5,950 bases of DNA from Paracoccaceae bacterium (GCA_007123625.1 SKKS01000471.1:1-5950); one strand, 5' to 3'. Counted from the stretch's first letter, positions 1 to 5,837 are shown. Made by a program: numbers and translations. The notes: generated from the letters alone by a model not told the origin.

Positions 1-405
1 CTGGAAGTTCTTGTAGACGCTGGCAAAGCGGACATAGGCCACGGTGTCGATCCGCGCGAGAGTTTCCATCACGATCTCGCCGATGGTCCGTGACGGCACA
101 TCGGTGTCGCCCAGACTTTCAAGCCGCCGCACAATGCCCGAAATCATCTGGTCGATGCGTTCGGGTTCGATCGGGCGTTTCTGCATGGCGATGCGGATCG
201 AGCGCTCCAGCTTGTCGCGGTCGAAGGGTTCGCGGCGTCCGCTGGTCTTGACCACCACCAGATCACGCAGCTGCACCCGTTCGTATGTGGTGAAGCGCCC
301 GCCGCAGGCCGGACAGGACCGGCGGCGACGGATGGCGACATGGTCTTCGGCCGGGCGCGAGTCCTTCACCTGGGTGTCGATGTTGCCGCAGAACGGACAG
401 CGCAT
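1..405 (-). CDS. nrdR: Transcriptional repressor NrdR (partial, C-terminus beyond the window)
   Basis: NrdR is a zinc-ribbon/ATP-cone repressor. It senses ATP and dATP and shuts down ribonucleotide reductase (nrd) operons by binding paired NrdR boxes in their promoters. The visible 135 codons begin MRCPFCGN. Cys3 and Cys6 pair with Cys31 and Cys34 to make the N-terminal zinc ribbon, followed by the family signature RRRRSCPACGGRFTTYE (residues 26-42). The ATP-cone domain runs from about residue 49 (VVVKTSGRREPFDREKLERS) to the window edge. The family is usually about 150-160 residues, so only the last 15-25 residues are missing and nothing looks broken. The ATG at 403-405 is chosen because the protein starts exactly at the conserved MxCPxC and follows a GGGAGAG ribosome binding site. 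It lies 179 bases downstream of the YkuD gene on the same strand and probably has its own promoter. In many alphaproteobacteria ribD follows nrdR; that would lie outside this window. Confidence 0.97.
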   Translation of the reverse strand, partial: MRCPFCGNIDTQVKDSRPAEDHVAIRRRRSCPACGGRFTTYERVQLRDLVVVKTSGRREPFDRDKLERSIRIAMQKRPIEPERIDQMISGIVRRLESLGDTDVPSRTIGEIVMETLARIDTVAYVRFASVYKNFQ

Positions 406-584
406 GACCTCTCCCTTGCGTTGCTGGGCGGAATTGGCCGCACAACTATAGGAGCGCCGCGAGGGATTGGGTAGCGTGAAAACGCGCCCACCATATCGGG
501 GCGGCGCGCCTGTTGCCCGGAAGACTCAGGCGGTGGTCGCAGGCGAGGGCGCGCGGCGATCACGCCGCCCCCGGTTGGTGCGCT
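406..584 (-). promoter_or_regulatory. Upstream region of nrdR with possible -10 element and a small hairpin
   Basis: This gene-free spacer separates nrdR from the YkuD gene. On the minus strand a TATAGT hexamer (445-450) lies about 40 bases before the nrdR start and could be a -10 element; I see no good -35 at the right distance. A perfect 6-base stem GCGGCG/CGCCGC with loop ATCA (553-568) sits just past the YkuD stop codon. It has no T-run after it, so at best it is a weak terminator. I could not recognise a NrdR box here. Both assignments are inference from position and short matches. Confidence 0.3.
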
Positions 585-1013
585 TCAGTGCACGACCACC
601 ACGGTGGTGTGGTCCAGCCCCTCGGTCCGGGCCATTTCGAACAGCACGCGGGCATTATCGGGGTGTAGCCGGACGCATCCGGCCGACGCGGGGCGCCCCA
701 GGCGGCTGATCTGGTCGGTGCCGTGGATCGCGTAATGACCGCTGTAGAAGATAGCATAGGGCATCGGCGCGTCATTGTAGCGGCTGGAGCGGTGGCTGCG
801 CGACAGCCATTGCGCGGTCCACTGGCCGGTTGGCGTGATCTTGCCGCTGCGGGCGGTGGACACGGGCCATTCATGGATCAATTGCCCGTGGTGATAGACA
901 TGCATCGTCTGTGACCCGATGCTGACCCGTGCCACCAGCCGGTCGGCGTGGGCCGTGGATGGTGTGGAAAGGCTCAGGCAGGTGAGGGTGAGAAGAGAAA
1001 AGAAATTGCGCAT
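585..1013 (-). CDS. Exported L,D-transpeptidase (YkuD) family protein
   Basis: This is a 142-residue protein of the YkuD catalytic family, cysteine enzymes that act on meso-diaminopimelate in peptidoglycan stem peptides. They form 3-3 cross-links, anchor lipoproteins to the wall, or in some members cleave such bonds. An N-terminal signal peptide (residues 1-23, ending STAHA) sends it to the periplasm. The catalytic signature is clear: IHGT with His97, then GRPASAGCVRL with the nucleophile Cys113 and Arg115. The His usually found two residues before the Cys (SHGC) is Ala here, a known variation. There is no LysM or peptidoglycan-binding domain, so it is a minimal single-domain enzyme. The start at 1013 gives the signal peptide directly; longer in-frame starts up to 1277 would run into the divergent metallopeptidase gene and are rejected. 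The ribosome binding site is modest (AAGAG about 7 bases upstream). The exact reaction cannot be told from sequence. Confidence 0.92.
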   Translation of the reverse strand: MRNFFSLLTLTCLSLSTPSTAHADRLVARVSIGSQTMHVYHHGQLIHEWPVSTARSGKITPTGQWTAQWLSRSHRSSRYNDAPMPYAIFYSGHYAIHGTDQISRLGRPASAGCVRLHPDNARVLFEMARTEGLDHTTVVVVH

Positions 1014-1030
1014 GAAAGGCTCTTGCTGAC

Positions 1031-1059
1031 AGTATTCGACAGCGGATTTTCGCCGGCAA
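1031..1059 (-). promoter_or_regulatory. Candidate sigma-70 type promoter for the YkuD gene
   Basis: In the 85-base spacer between two divergent genes, the minus strand carries TTGCCG (1054-1059), a 17-base spacer and AATACT (1031-1036), each matching four of six consensus positions. Transcription would begin close to the ATG at 1013, giving an unusually short leader. A TTGACT hexamer at 1068-1073 on the same strand is an alternative -35 but lacks a good -10 partner. This is inference from short matches. Confidence 0.27.
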
Positions 1060-1085
1060 CGGGGACGAGTCAAGCGGTGGATGAC

Positions 1086-1093
1086 AAGGGAAG
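1086..1093 (+). promoter_or_regulatory. Ribosome binding site that decides the metallopeptidase start
   Basis: AAGGGAAG lies 5 bases before the ATG at 1099. The upstream in-frame ATG at 1081 has no comparable site at proper spacing, and this purine run lies inside its would-be coding sequence. The start at 1099 also puts the signal peptide closer to the N-terminus. Confidence 0.6.
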
Positions 1094-1098
1094 TGGCA

Positions 1099-2382
1099 AT
1101 GTGTAACGGTGCCGTGTACCGGGGAGTGACACTGGCTGCGGGCGTTCTGGGGTTTCTTTGGGTCGGAGAGGCGCTTGCACAAGAGGGCGCGGCGCCCTGG
1201 CACGCGGTATCGGCGCACGCACCCCTTGCTGCGGACCCGGCGTCGGCGATCATGCCGCTTGGTGGCGCCATGACCATCCGCGCCCGGATCGAGGCGCGCG
1301 GCCTGGCGATGGTACCCGGCGACCCGCCGATGCTGCATTCCGTCGGCGCCGGGACCGAGGCCGCCGTCTATCATCGGATGCTTATGGGCGGGGTGGCCTG
1401 GTTCCGCGAACAGCTCGGCTATGACGGCGAGATGCTGCTTGCCGTGCTGGACGCGCACGATTACCCCTATCCCGTTCCCTGGCCCACGCCCTTTGCCGAA
1501 TGGCCCAGCGGGCTGATCGTCATGCCGCGTCATCTGGACAGCCATCCGGGGTTCGACCGCTGGGGGCTGGACGCGATGACGCTGAATGCCGCGTTGGCGC
1601 TGCACGAGGCAGGACACGTCATTTCCGACCATATGGGCATGCGCCCGGCGTTGCGCTGGCTGGACGAGCTTGTCGCCAACAGCTTCATGGCTGCCTATCT
1701 GGCCGCGCATCACCCCGAACTGGCGCCGGTTACCGCCGGGGTGCCGCCCGCGTTCGACGATGCCGGGGTGCTGCGCCGACTGATCGAATTCGAGGCGCTG
1801 TATTTCCAGATGGGACAGCAGAATTATGCGTGGTTCCAGTTCGAACTCGCACGGCTGGCGGAGTTTGCTGTGGCGCAGGTGTCGCTGGCCGACCTGCTGG
1901 AGGGGATCGCCGGGGCCTTTGCCCCGCATCCGCAGGTCGCGTCCGACTGGACTGACATTTCCGGCCAGATAGCGCGGCTGGAAGCGCTCATTCCCGGCAT
2001 CGGCGCCGCGATGGGCCCGCTGGGGGACGTGGTCTTGCCCGAAACACATCCCGGCGATTGTCCTGACAGCTTTGTCCCGCACCCGCGGGGCGAAGTCGCG
2101 ATCCTGGAAAACCGCGATCCCCGGCAGCCCTTGCGGTATCATCGGCGCGGGTTGGTGCAGCTACAGATCATGGTCGATGCGCTGCTTGACCCGGGTCCGC
2201 TTCAGTCCCCGGACGAAGCCGCGATTCGCGCCGCCGTGGCCGAAGGGCGCCATACCCCGGAGGAGGTGGCGCCGGGCGGGGCGATTGCGCTGCGCGGCGG
2301 CGATCATCTGTATCTGGAGGACGGGCGCTGCCTGCTCATGCCCGATCTGCCCGCCGTGCGCATGGTCTGGTCCGCAAATTAG
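1099..2382 (+). CDS. Exported HEAGH-motif zinc metallopeptidase-like protein
   Basis: From the ATG at 1099 this encodes 427 residues. The ATG at 1081 would add six residues (MTREVA) but has the weaker ribosome binding site. An N-terminal hydrophobic stretch ending in ALA-QE (cleavage near residue 27) predicts export to the periplasm. The central domain holds ALHEAGHVISDHMG: the HExxH zinc-binding and catalytic motif occupies residues 169-173. It is followed 16 residues later by WLDELVANSFMAAYL (187-201), where Glu190 is the likely third zinc ligand. This is the arrangement of gluzincin-type peptidases, in which the downstream helix WxxE(L/F)xA supplies a Glu. The last 100 or so residues form a separate region of unknown role, with two Cys (321 and 411) that could pair after export. 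I do not recognise a named family, and the substrate is unknown. The gene stands alone, divergent from the YkuD gene and convergent with the dehydrogenase. Peptidase activity is inferred from the motif; a non-catalytic role is possible. Confidence 0.82.
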   Translation: MCNGAVYRGVTLAAGVLGFLWVGEALAQEGAAPWHAVSAHAPLAADPASAIMPLGGAMTIRARIEARGLAMVPGDPPMLHSVGAGTEAAVYHRMLMGGVAWFREQLGYDGEMLLAVLDAHDYPYPVPWPTPFAEWPSGLIVMPRHLDSHPGFDRWGLDAMTLNAALALHEAGHVISDHMGMRPALRWLDELVANSFMAAYLAAHHPELAPVTAGVPPAFDDAGVLRRLIEFEALYFQMGQQNYAWFQFELARLAEFAVAQVSLADLLEGIAGAFAPHPQVASDWTDISGQIARLEALIPGIGAAMGPLGDVVLPETHPGDCPDSFVPHPRGEVAILENRDPRQPLRYHRRGLVQLQIMVDALLDPGPLQSPDEAAIRAAVAEGRHTPEEVAPGGAIALRGGDHLYLEDGRCLLMPDLPAVRMVWSAN

Positions 2383-2519
2383 GGGCCCTTGGTGCGCTGT
2401 CCGGGGTCCGGGGGCAAGGCCCCCGGCCTGGCCCAACCGGCGCAGCAGCATCTTTGATGCGGCTGTCGGCGGGCGGGAGCCCCCTTCCGCCTGTTCCCGG
2501 CAAGGGCGCCGGAGTGGAC
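2383..2519. other. Convergent intergenic region rich in GC hairpins
   Basis: This spacer lies between the ends of two convergent genes. It contains a perfect 8-base stem CCGGGGGC/GCCCCCGG with loop AAG (2408-2426). Further on are shorter GC stems: GGGC/GGGA/GCCC at 2471-2482, overlapping an alternative GGCGG/CCGCC pairing. No T-run follows on either strand, so these are not textbook intrinsic terminators. They may still halt convergent transcription or stabilise 3' ends. The text resembles GC-rich intergenic palindromes that recur in alphaproteobacterial genomes, which cannot be tested from one window. Confidence 0.5.
2408..2426. repeat. Perfect inverted repeat, 8-base GC stem with 3-base loop
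   Basis: CCGGGGGC, AAG, GCCCCCGG begins 26 bases after the stop codon of the metallopeptidase gene. The stem is entirely G/C and would fold in RNA from either strand. The lack of a U-tract argues against a classical intrinsic terminator. A 3'-end stabiliser or a copy of a dispersed palindrome is as likely. Confidence 0.6.
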
Positions 2520-3272
2520 TCAGGCGCGCAGCGCGGGCAGGCCGACACCGGTGCTTTCGAACCCGCCATCGACCGCGATGACCTGACCCGTGACATAACT
2601 TGCACGATCCGAGCACAGGAACACGATCACCTCGGCGATTTCCGTTTCGCTGCCATAGCGGTTCAGCGGGATCGCATCGTGATAGGCGTCGATGATCTCC
2701 TGACTGTGCACGGCCATGGCAAGCTTCGTGCGCACCGGCCCGGGGCAGATGCAATTCGCGCGCACGCCGAACTCGCCCAGTTCCGCCGCCTGTTGCTTCG
2801 TCAACTGGATCACCCCGGCCTTGGACGTGCCATAGGCCACCCGCAGGGTCGAGGCGCGCAACCCCGAGATCGAGGCGATGTTCACGATCGCGCCCTTGCG
2901 CGCGCGCAATTGCGGCAGGGTGGTCTGGCTCATCAGGAACACGCCGTCGAGGTTGGTTTCCATCACCCTCCGCCAGCGGGCGAAGTCGGTTTCGGCGATC
3001 GGGCCGAAATCGGCGACCCCGGCGTTGTTGATCAGCGCGTTGATCCCGCCGAAGGCCGCGTCGATTCGGGGCACGGTGGCGGCCACCTGTTCGGGGTCGG
3101 ACACATCGCACAGAAAGGGCTGCGCGCCCTCCAGCCCCGCGGCTGCCGTTTCCAGCGCGGGGGCGTCGCGGTCGATCATCGCCACATTCCAGCCTTCGCG
3201 CAGGAACAGTTGCGTGGTGGCCAGCCCGATGCCGCGCGCCGCGCCGGTGACGATTGCCGTTTTGCTGTCCAT
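2520..3272 (-). CDS. Classical short-chain dehydrogenase/reductase (SDR), probably NAD-dependent
   Basis: This 250-residue protein is of normal classical SDR length and has all the expected motifs. The Rossmann-fold nucleotide site TGAARGIG is at residues 9-16, and NNAG at 82-85. The catalytic residues are Asn107, Ser134, Tyr147 and Lys151 (YGTSK, with Ser 13 residues before Tyr), and the CPGPV turn is at 176-180. Asp34 at the end of the second strand (AMIDRDA) favours NAD(H) over NADP(H), as is known for this family. The enzyme is cytosolic and reversibly oxidises an alcohol or reduces a carbonyl; the substrate cannot be read from the sequence. The start at 3272 is followed directly by the first beta strand (KTAIVTG) and preceded by purine-rich GAAGGCAGGA. 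It is divergent from the ureohydrolase gene with only 84 bases between the starts, so the two may share control. That makes a role in processing an amine- or guanidino-derived product possible but unproven. Confidence 0.95.
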   Translation of the reverse strand: MDSKTAIVTGAARGIGLATTQLFLREGWNVAMIDRDAPALETAAAGLEGAQPFLCDVSDPEQVAATVPRIDAAFGGINALINNAGVADFGPIAETDFARWRRVMETNLDGVFLMSQTTLPQLRARKGAIVNIASISGLRASTLRVAYGTSKAGVIQLTKQQAAELGEFGVRANCICPGPVRTKLAMAVHSQEIIDAYHDAIPLNRYGSETEIAEVIVFLCSDRASYVTGQVIAVDGGFESTGVGLPALRA

Positions 3273-3301
3273 GATCCTGCCTTCTGCTTTGCCGGGGGGT
3301 G

Positions 3302-3312
3302 GTGACAGTCAC
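3302..3312. promoter_or_regulatory. Palindrome GTGAC-A-GTCAC in the divergent SDR/ureohydrolase spacer
   Basis: A perfect 5+1+5 inverted repeat lies 29 bases upstream of the SDR start and 44 bases upstream of the ureohydrolase start. A half-site-like TGACAG recurs at 3343-3348, just before the ureohydrolase ribosome binding site. A regulator bound here could affect both genes. The repeat is short and could arise by chance, so this is only a candidate operator. Confidence 0.3.
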
Positions 3313-3356
3313 GCTGCCGCCTGATTACATGTCGGCGAGATTTGACAGAGGGTGCC

Positions 3357-4328
3357 ATGACCGACAAGAACTACTTTCAGCCCGTTTCGGGCTTCGTGTT
3401 GCCGCGTTTCGCGGGGGTTGCAAGTTTCATGCGCCTCCCGGTGGTGACGCCCGAGGATCCGCGCCTTGAGCAGGTGCAGGTCGGGCTGATTGGCGCCCCT
3501 TGGGACGGCGGCACCACCAATCGACCCGGCCCACGCCACGGGCCGCGCGCGCTGCGCGATGCCTCGACCATGATCCGCGCGCAGCATGGCATCACCGGGA
3601 TCCGGCCCTTCGAGGTCCTGAACTGCGCCGATCTGGGCGATGTGGCGCCCAACCCCGCCAGCGTCGACGACAGCCTGCGCCGGTTCCAGGCGTATTATTC
3701 AAGCGTGCGCGCCGCCGGGATCATTCCGCTGACCGCGGGCGGGGACCATCTGTGCACGTTGCCGATCCTGCGCGCCCTGGCACAGGATCGCCCGCTGGGC
3801 ATGATCCTTTTCGACAGCCACACCGACCTGTTCCACAGCTATTTCGGCGGGCAGATGTATACGCACGGCACCCCGTTCCGACGCGCCGTCGAAGAGGGGC
3901 TGCTGGACCCTGCGCGCGTGTGCATGATCGGCATTCGCGGTACCGCCTATGACAGCGAGGACCGTGATTTCGCGCGTGCATCCGGCATCCGCATCATCCC
4001 GATCGAGGAGTTCCACACCCGCCCCCCCGCCGATGTGATGGAGGAAGCGCGCGGCATCGTCGGCACCGGGCCGACCTATGTCAGCTATGATATCGATTTC
4101 GTCGACCCGGCCTTTGCGCCCGGCACCGGTACGCCCGAAGTCGGCGGGCCGACTTCCTGGACCGCGCTCGAAGTGGCGCGGCTGCTGGCGGGGGTCGATA
4201 TCGTCGGCGCCGATCTTGTCGAGGTCTCGCCGCCGTTCGATCCCACCGGCGCGACTGCGTATCTCGGGGCATCACTGATGTTCGAGTTGCTCTGCGCGAT
4301 CACACAGTCACCCGGGCTGCGGCGTTGA
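3357..4328 (+). CDS. Agmatinase-family ureohydrolase (agmatinase, guanidinobutyrase or related)
   Basis: This 323-residue cytosolic enzyme belongs to the arginase/agmatinase (ureohydrolase) superfamily, which hydrolyses a guanidino group to urea plus an amine using two bound metal ions, usually manganese. All metal ligands are present: GGDH (His131), DSHTD (Asp153, His155, Asp157) and SYDIDFVDP (Asp245, Asp247). The family block APGTGTPEVGG follows at 254-264. The N-terminus (SGFVLPRFAGVASFMRLP) and the block YTHGTPFRRAVEEGLLD (168-184) resemble agmatinases and guanidinobutyrases more than arginases. The exact substrate (agmatine, 4-guanidinobutyrate, 3-guanidinopropionate, guanidine) is not settled by these motifs. 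The ATG at 3357 is chosen over a TTG at 3342 because GAGGG lies 5 bases upstream of it. The neighbour in the opposite direction is an SDR with a shared promoter region. No transporter or aldehyde dehydrogenase gene in the window points to a particular pathway. Confidence 0.93.
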   Translation: MTDKNYFQPVSGFVLPRFAGVASFMRLPVVTPEDPRLEQVQVGLIGAPWDGGTTNRPGPRHGPRALRDASTMIRAQHGITGIRPFEVLNCADLGDVAPNPASVDDSLRRFQAYYSSVRAAGIIPLTAGGDHLCTLPILRALAQDRPLGMILFDSHTDLFHSYFGGQMYTHGTPFRRAVEEGLLDPARVCMIGIRGTAYDSEDRDFARASGIRIIPIEEFHTRPPADVMEEARGIVGTGPTYVSYDIDFVDPAFAPGTGTPEVGGPTSWTALEVARLLAGVDIVGADLVEVSPPFDPTGATAYLGASLMFELLCAITQSPGLRR

Positions 4329-4361
4329 AGCGCCGCGCGAATGTGGGCGCTGGAACGAAAA

Positions 4362-4387
4362 CGCCCCGCCCGAAACCGGGCGGGGCG
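4362..4387 (-). terminator. Intrinsic terminator of the fasciclin gene
   Basis: A perfect 11-base stem CGCCCCGCCCG/CGGGCGGGGCG closes a 4-base loop. Read on the minus strand it is followed at once by TTTTCGTT, the arrangement of a Rho-independent terminator, and begins about 25 bases past the stop codon at 4413. On the plus strand it lies 33 bases after the ureohydrolase stop but is followed by CTGAATTT rather than a T-run. It probably works mainly leftward, with possible partial activity for the convergent gene. Confidence 0.9.
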
Positions 4388-4412
4388 CTGAATTTCCGTC
4401 AAGCGTGTGCGA

Positions 4413-4880
4413 TCAGGGAATCAGGACAGCGTCGATCACATGGATCACGCCATTCGATGTCTGCACGTCGGCCAGCGTCACCAGCGCGGTGTCGTTGATC
4501 CGCACGCCATCGGACAAGTCAAAGGTCAGCGCTTCGCCGTTGACGGTGGCAGCGGGGGTGTCTTCGCTCAGGTCCATCGACGTGACCTGCATCGGTACCA
4601 CGTGATAGGTCAGGATCGCGGTCAGGGCTTCGATATCGGCCAGCAGGGCTTCGACAGTCCCTTCGGGCAGAGCAGCGAACGCTTCGTCGGTCGGTGCGAA
4701 GACCGTGAACGGTCCGTCGCCGCGCAGGGTTTCTTCCAGCCCGGCGGCCTGAACCGCGGCGATCAGAGTGGTGAAGTTGCCATTGGCAATGGCGGTATCC
4801 ACGATGTCGTCAGCGGAAGCAGCCATCGGAAAGGCCATCAGGGCTGCGGCGGCGGTTGCGAGTGCAGTCGTGCGAAACAT
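4413..4880 (-). CDS. Exported fasciclin (FAS1) domain protein
   Basis: This 155-residue protein has a signal peptide (residues 1-23, ending AASA-DD) followed by one complete FAS1 domain. FAS1 domains are extracytoplasmic folds associated with adhesion or protein binding. The conserved H1 block is seen at 56-71 (DGPFTVFAPTDEAFAA), the central YH pair at 92-93 (LTYHVVP), and the H2 block at 138-155 (DVQTSNGVIHVIDAVLIP), which ends the protein. It therefore consists of a signal peptide and a single domain, the usual form of small bacterial FAS1 proteins. The specific role is unknown. The start at 4880 is chosen because GGGAGA lies about 7 bases upstream and it leads straight into the signal peptide; an in-frame ATG at 4919 would add 13 residues unlike a signal sequence. 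It lies 192 bases downstream of the DUF302 gene on the same strand and ends at a strong terminator. Confidence 0.95.
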   Translation of the reverse strand: MFRTTALATAAAALMAFPMAASADDIVDTAIANGNFTTLIAAVQAAGLEETLRGDGPFTVFAPTDEAFAALPEGTVEALLADIEALTAILTYHVVPMQVTSMDLSEDTPAATVNGEALTFDLSDGVRINDTALVTLADVQTSNGVIHVIDAVLIP

Positions 4881-4960
4881 GCGTTTCTCCCGTGTTGTTG
4901 CGCAGGCCAAGGCCCGCATTGCGTTAACATCGAGTACTACGCCGCCACGGCGGGTTGGTT

Positions 4961-4976
4961 CATTGGCAAATCAATG
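4961..4976. promoter_or_regulatory. Inverted repeat CATTG-N6-CAATG upstream of the fasciclin gene
   Basis: A 16-base perfect dyad (5+6+5) is centred about 88 bases upstream of the fasciclin start. Its position and locally lower GC content suit an operator or promoter-proximal site. No clear -35/-10 pair could be placed around it. It is a weak candidate only. Confidence 0.25.
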
Positions 4977-4991
4977 TGAGGCGGGGTTGCC

Positions 4992-5022
4992 CGCGCGGCG
5001 GCGCGTCCTAAGCCGCCGCGCG
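4992..5022. repeat. Strong inverted repeat between the DUF302 and fasciclin genes
   Basis: A perfect 11-base stem CGCGCGGCGGC/GCCGCCGCGCG with a 9-base loop lies about 50 bases past the DUF302 stop codon. Stem stability is high. In the direction of both flanking genes (minus strand) the T-run TTTTT precedes the hairpin instead of following it, so it is not a normal intrinsic terminator. It may mark the 3' end of the DUF302 transcript, act with Rho, or fold in the fasciclin leader. Confidence 0.6.
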
Positions 5023-5072
5023 AAAAACCTTCAAATGAAATCAATGTTATCAGGACGCGGTCATCCGCGGGG

Positions 5073-5516
5073 TCAGTCCAGCGCGAAGGCGCCTGCGACG
5101 ATGGTTGCGAGAAGGTCATTCACCGGTGCCATGCTGTCATCGGAATAGACAATGTGGCCGACCGTCACCGCGCCGCCGTCGGCCATGGAATACAGATGAA
5201 TGCCATAGGGGCAGTGTCGCAGGTTCATGGGATCGGTCTCCATCACCGCGCGCGAGACTGTGGCCGAACAGAAGATATAGATGCGCGCGTCGTCAAACAG
5301 GTCGACCGTGCCGCCGACATCTTCCTTCGTGCGGGCCAGCATCGGGCCGACATGGCTGACGAGGTCGATGACGAGGCCATGCGCCACGATCTCCGATTCC
5401 AGCGCAAAGGCGGCATCGTCGAAGCTCTCGTCCAGTTCATGCGTGGCAAAACTGTCGGTGAGCGCCGGTGTTGCACCCAGAGTGACCGCCAGGGCCAGGG
5501 CCAGTGTTCGCGTCAT
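5073..5516 (-). CDS. Exported DUF302 domain protein
   Basis: This 147-residue protein begins with a hydrophobic signal sequence (residues 1 to about 20, MTRTLALALAVTLGATPA), so it is likely periplasmic. The mature part matches the DUF302 pattern. An amphipathic first half (VIDLVSHVGPMLARTKEDVG) leads to a strand and helix IYIFCSATVSRAVMETDPMNLRHCPYGIHLY (79-109), then GGAVTVGHIVY and a C-terminal helix (PVNDLLATIVAGA). DUF302 domains are small alpha/beta folds of unknown biochemical role; many are exported, and they often occur near sulfur or redox genes. Cys83 and Cys102 are the only cysteines in the mature protein and could form a disulfide or bind a ligand. The start is firm: GGGAGGAAA lies 4 bases upstream. 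The gene is transcribed from an AT-rich region containing a perfect palindrome (5545-5575), so it is probably regulated. The fasciclin gene follows on the same strand but seems separately transcribed. Confidence 0.8.
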   Translation of the reverse strand: MTRTLALALAVTLGATPALTDSFATHELDESFDDAAFALESEIVAHGLVIDLVSHVGPMLARTKEDVGGTVDLFDDARIYIFCSATVSRAVMETDPMNLRHCPYGIHLYSMADGGAVTVGHIVYSDDSMAPVNDLLATIVAGAFALD

Positions 5517-5544
5517 GTGGTTTCCTCCCGATACCTGTGCAAAC

Positions 5545-5575
5545 GAAACATGCGTATATTACTATATCATGTTTC
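5545..5575 (-). promoter_or_regulatory. Perfect palindrome overlapping the probable DUF302 promoter (candidate operator)
   Basis: GAAACATG and CATGTTTC form a perfect 8-base inverted repeat separated by 15 AT-rich bases. On the minus strand the spacer contains TATAGT (5561-5566), a good -10 candidate that would give a leader of about 35 bases before the ATG at 5516. I see no strong -35. A dimeric regulator bound to both arms would cover the -10 region, which suits a repressor. The identity of the regulator is unknown. Confidence 0.55.
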
Positions 5576-5763
5576 TGTTGTCTTGCAGAAGTTCGCGCTG
5601 CGGGAGGGTCGCCAAGGGGTCAGTATGTGGGGTCCGTGATTCCTGCTGCGTCCACGACGGAAGCGCCGAAAAACCACCGCAGAATCAGCCCCGCCACCCG
5701 CCTGTTCCGGCCCCTCACCGACTGCGCAACTTCGCTTCGCAAAGCTGACCTCTCGTGGATTTT

Positions 5764-5793
5764 CGTTGCGCCGCAATGGCTTTTGGCGCAACG
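5764..5793. repeat. Perfect 9-base inverted repeat with 12-base loop
   Basis: CGTTGCGCC and GGCGCAACG can form a 9-base stem. The left arm also overlaps a shorter dyad, TTGCG-C-CGCAA (5766-5776). A six-base T-run lies about 15 bases to the right, too far for a standard terminator. Related TTGCG or GCGCAA strings occur nearby on both sides. It could be a protein-binding array or an RNA structure. Confidence 0.55.
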
Positions 5794-5837
5794 TATGGTC
5801 ATAAGCACTTTTTTCGCGTTGCGCGGTGATTTTCTTC

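Noticed and set aside
871..2142. A long minus-strand open frame of 423 codons
   Set aside because: It is antisense to the metallopeptidase gene, shows no recognisable domain and is rich in Arg, His, Gly and Gln. This is typical of an antisense frame over a GC-rich gene. The sense frame has a signal peptide and HEAGH motif.
2454..3305. A plus-strand open frame of 283 codons
   Set aside because: It is antisense to the SDR gene, with Asp/Arg/Gly/His-rich text and no domain.
2161..3312. A long minus-strand open frame of 383 codons overlapping the SDR gene
   Set aside because: It is a shifted frame of the SDR coding sequence with low-complexity Arg/Gly-rich text. The SDR frame carries every family motif.
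3342..3356. A TTG start that would extend the ureohydrolase by five residues
   Set aside because: The ATG at 3357 has a GAGGG site 5 bases upstream, whereas the TTG has no ribosome binding site.
5620..5808. A minus-strand open frame ending ...LILRWFFGASVVDAAGITDPTY
   Set aside because: The C-terminal part looks slightly protein-like and could be a gene remnant, but there is no proper start, the N-terminal half is low-complexity and I recognise no family. There is too little to call a pseudogene.
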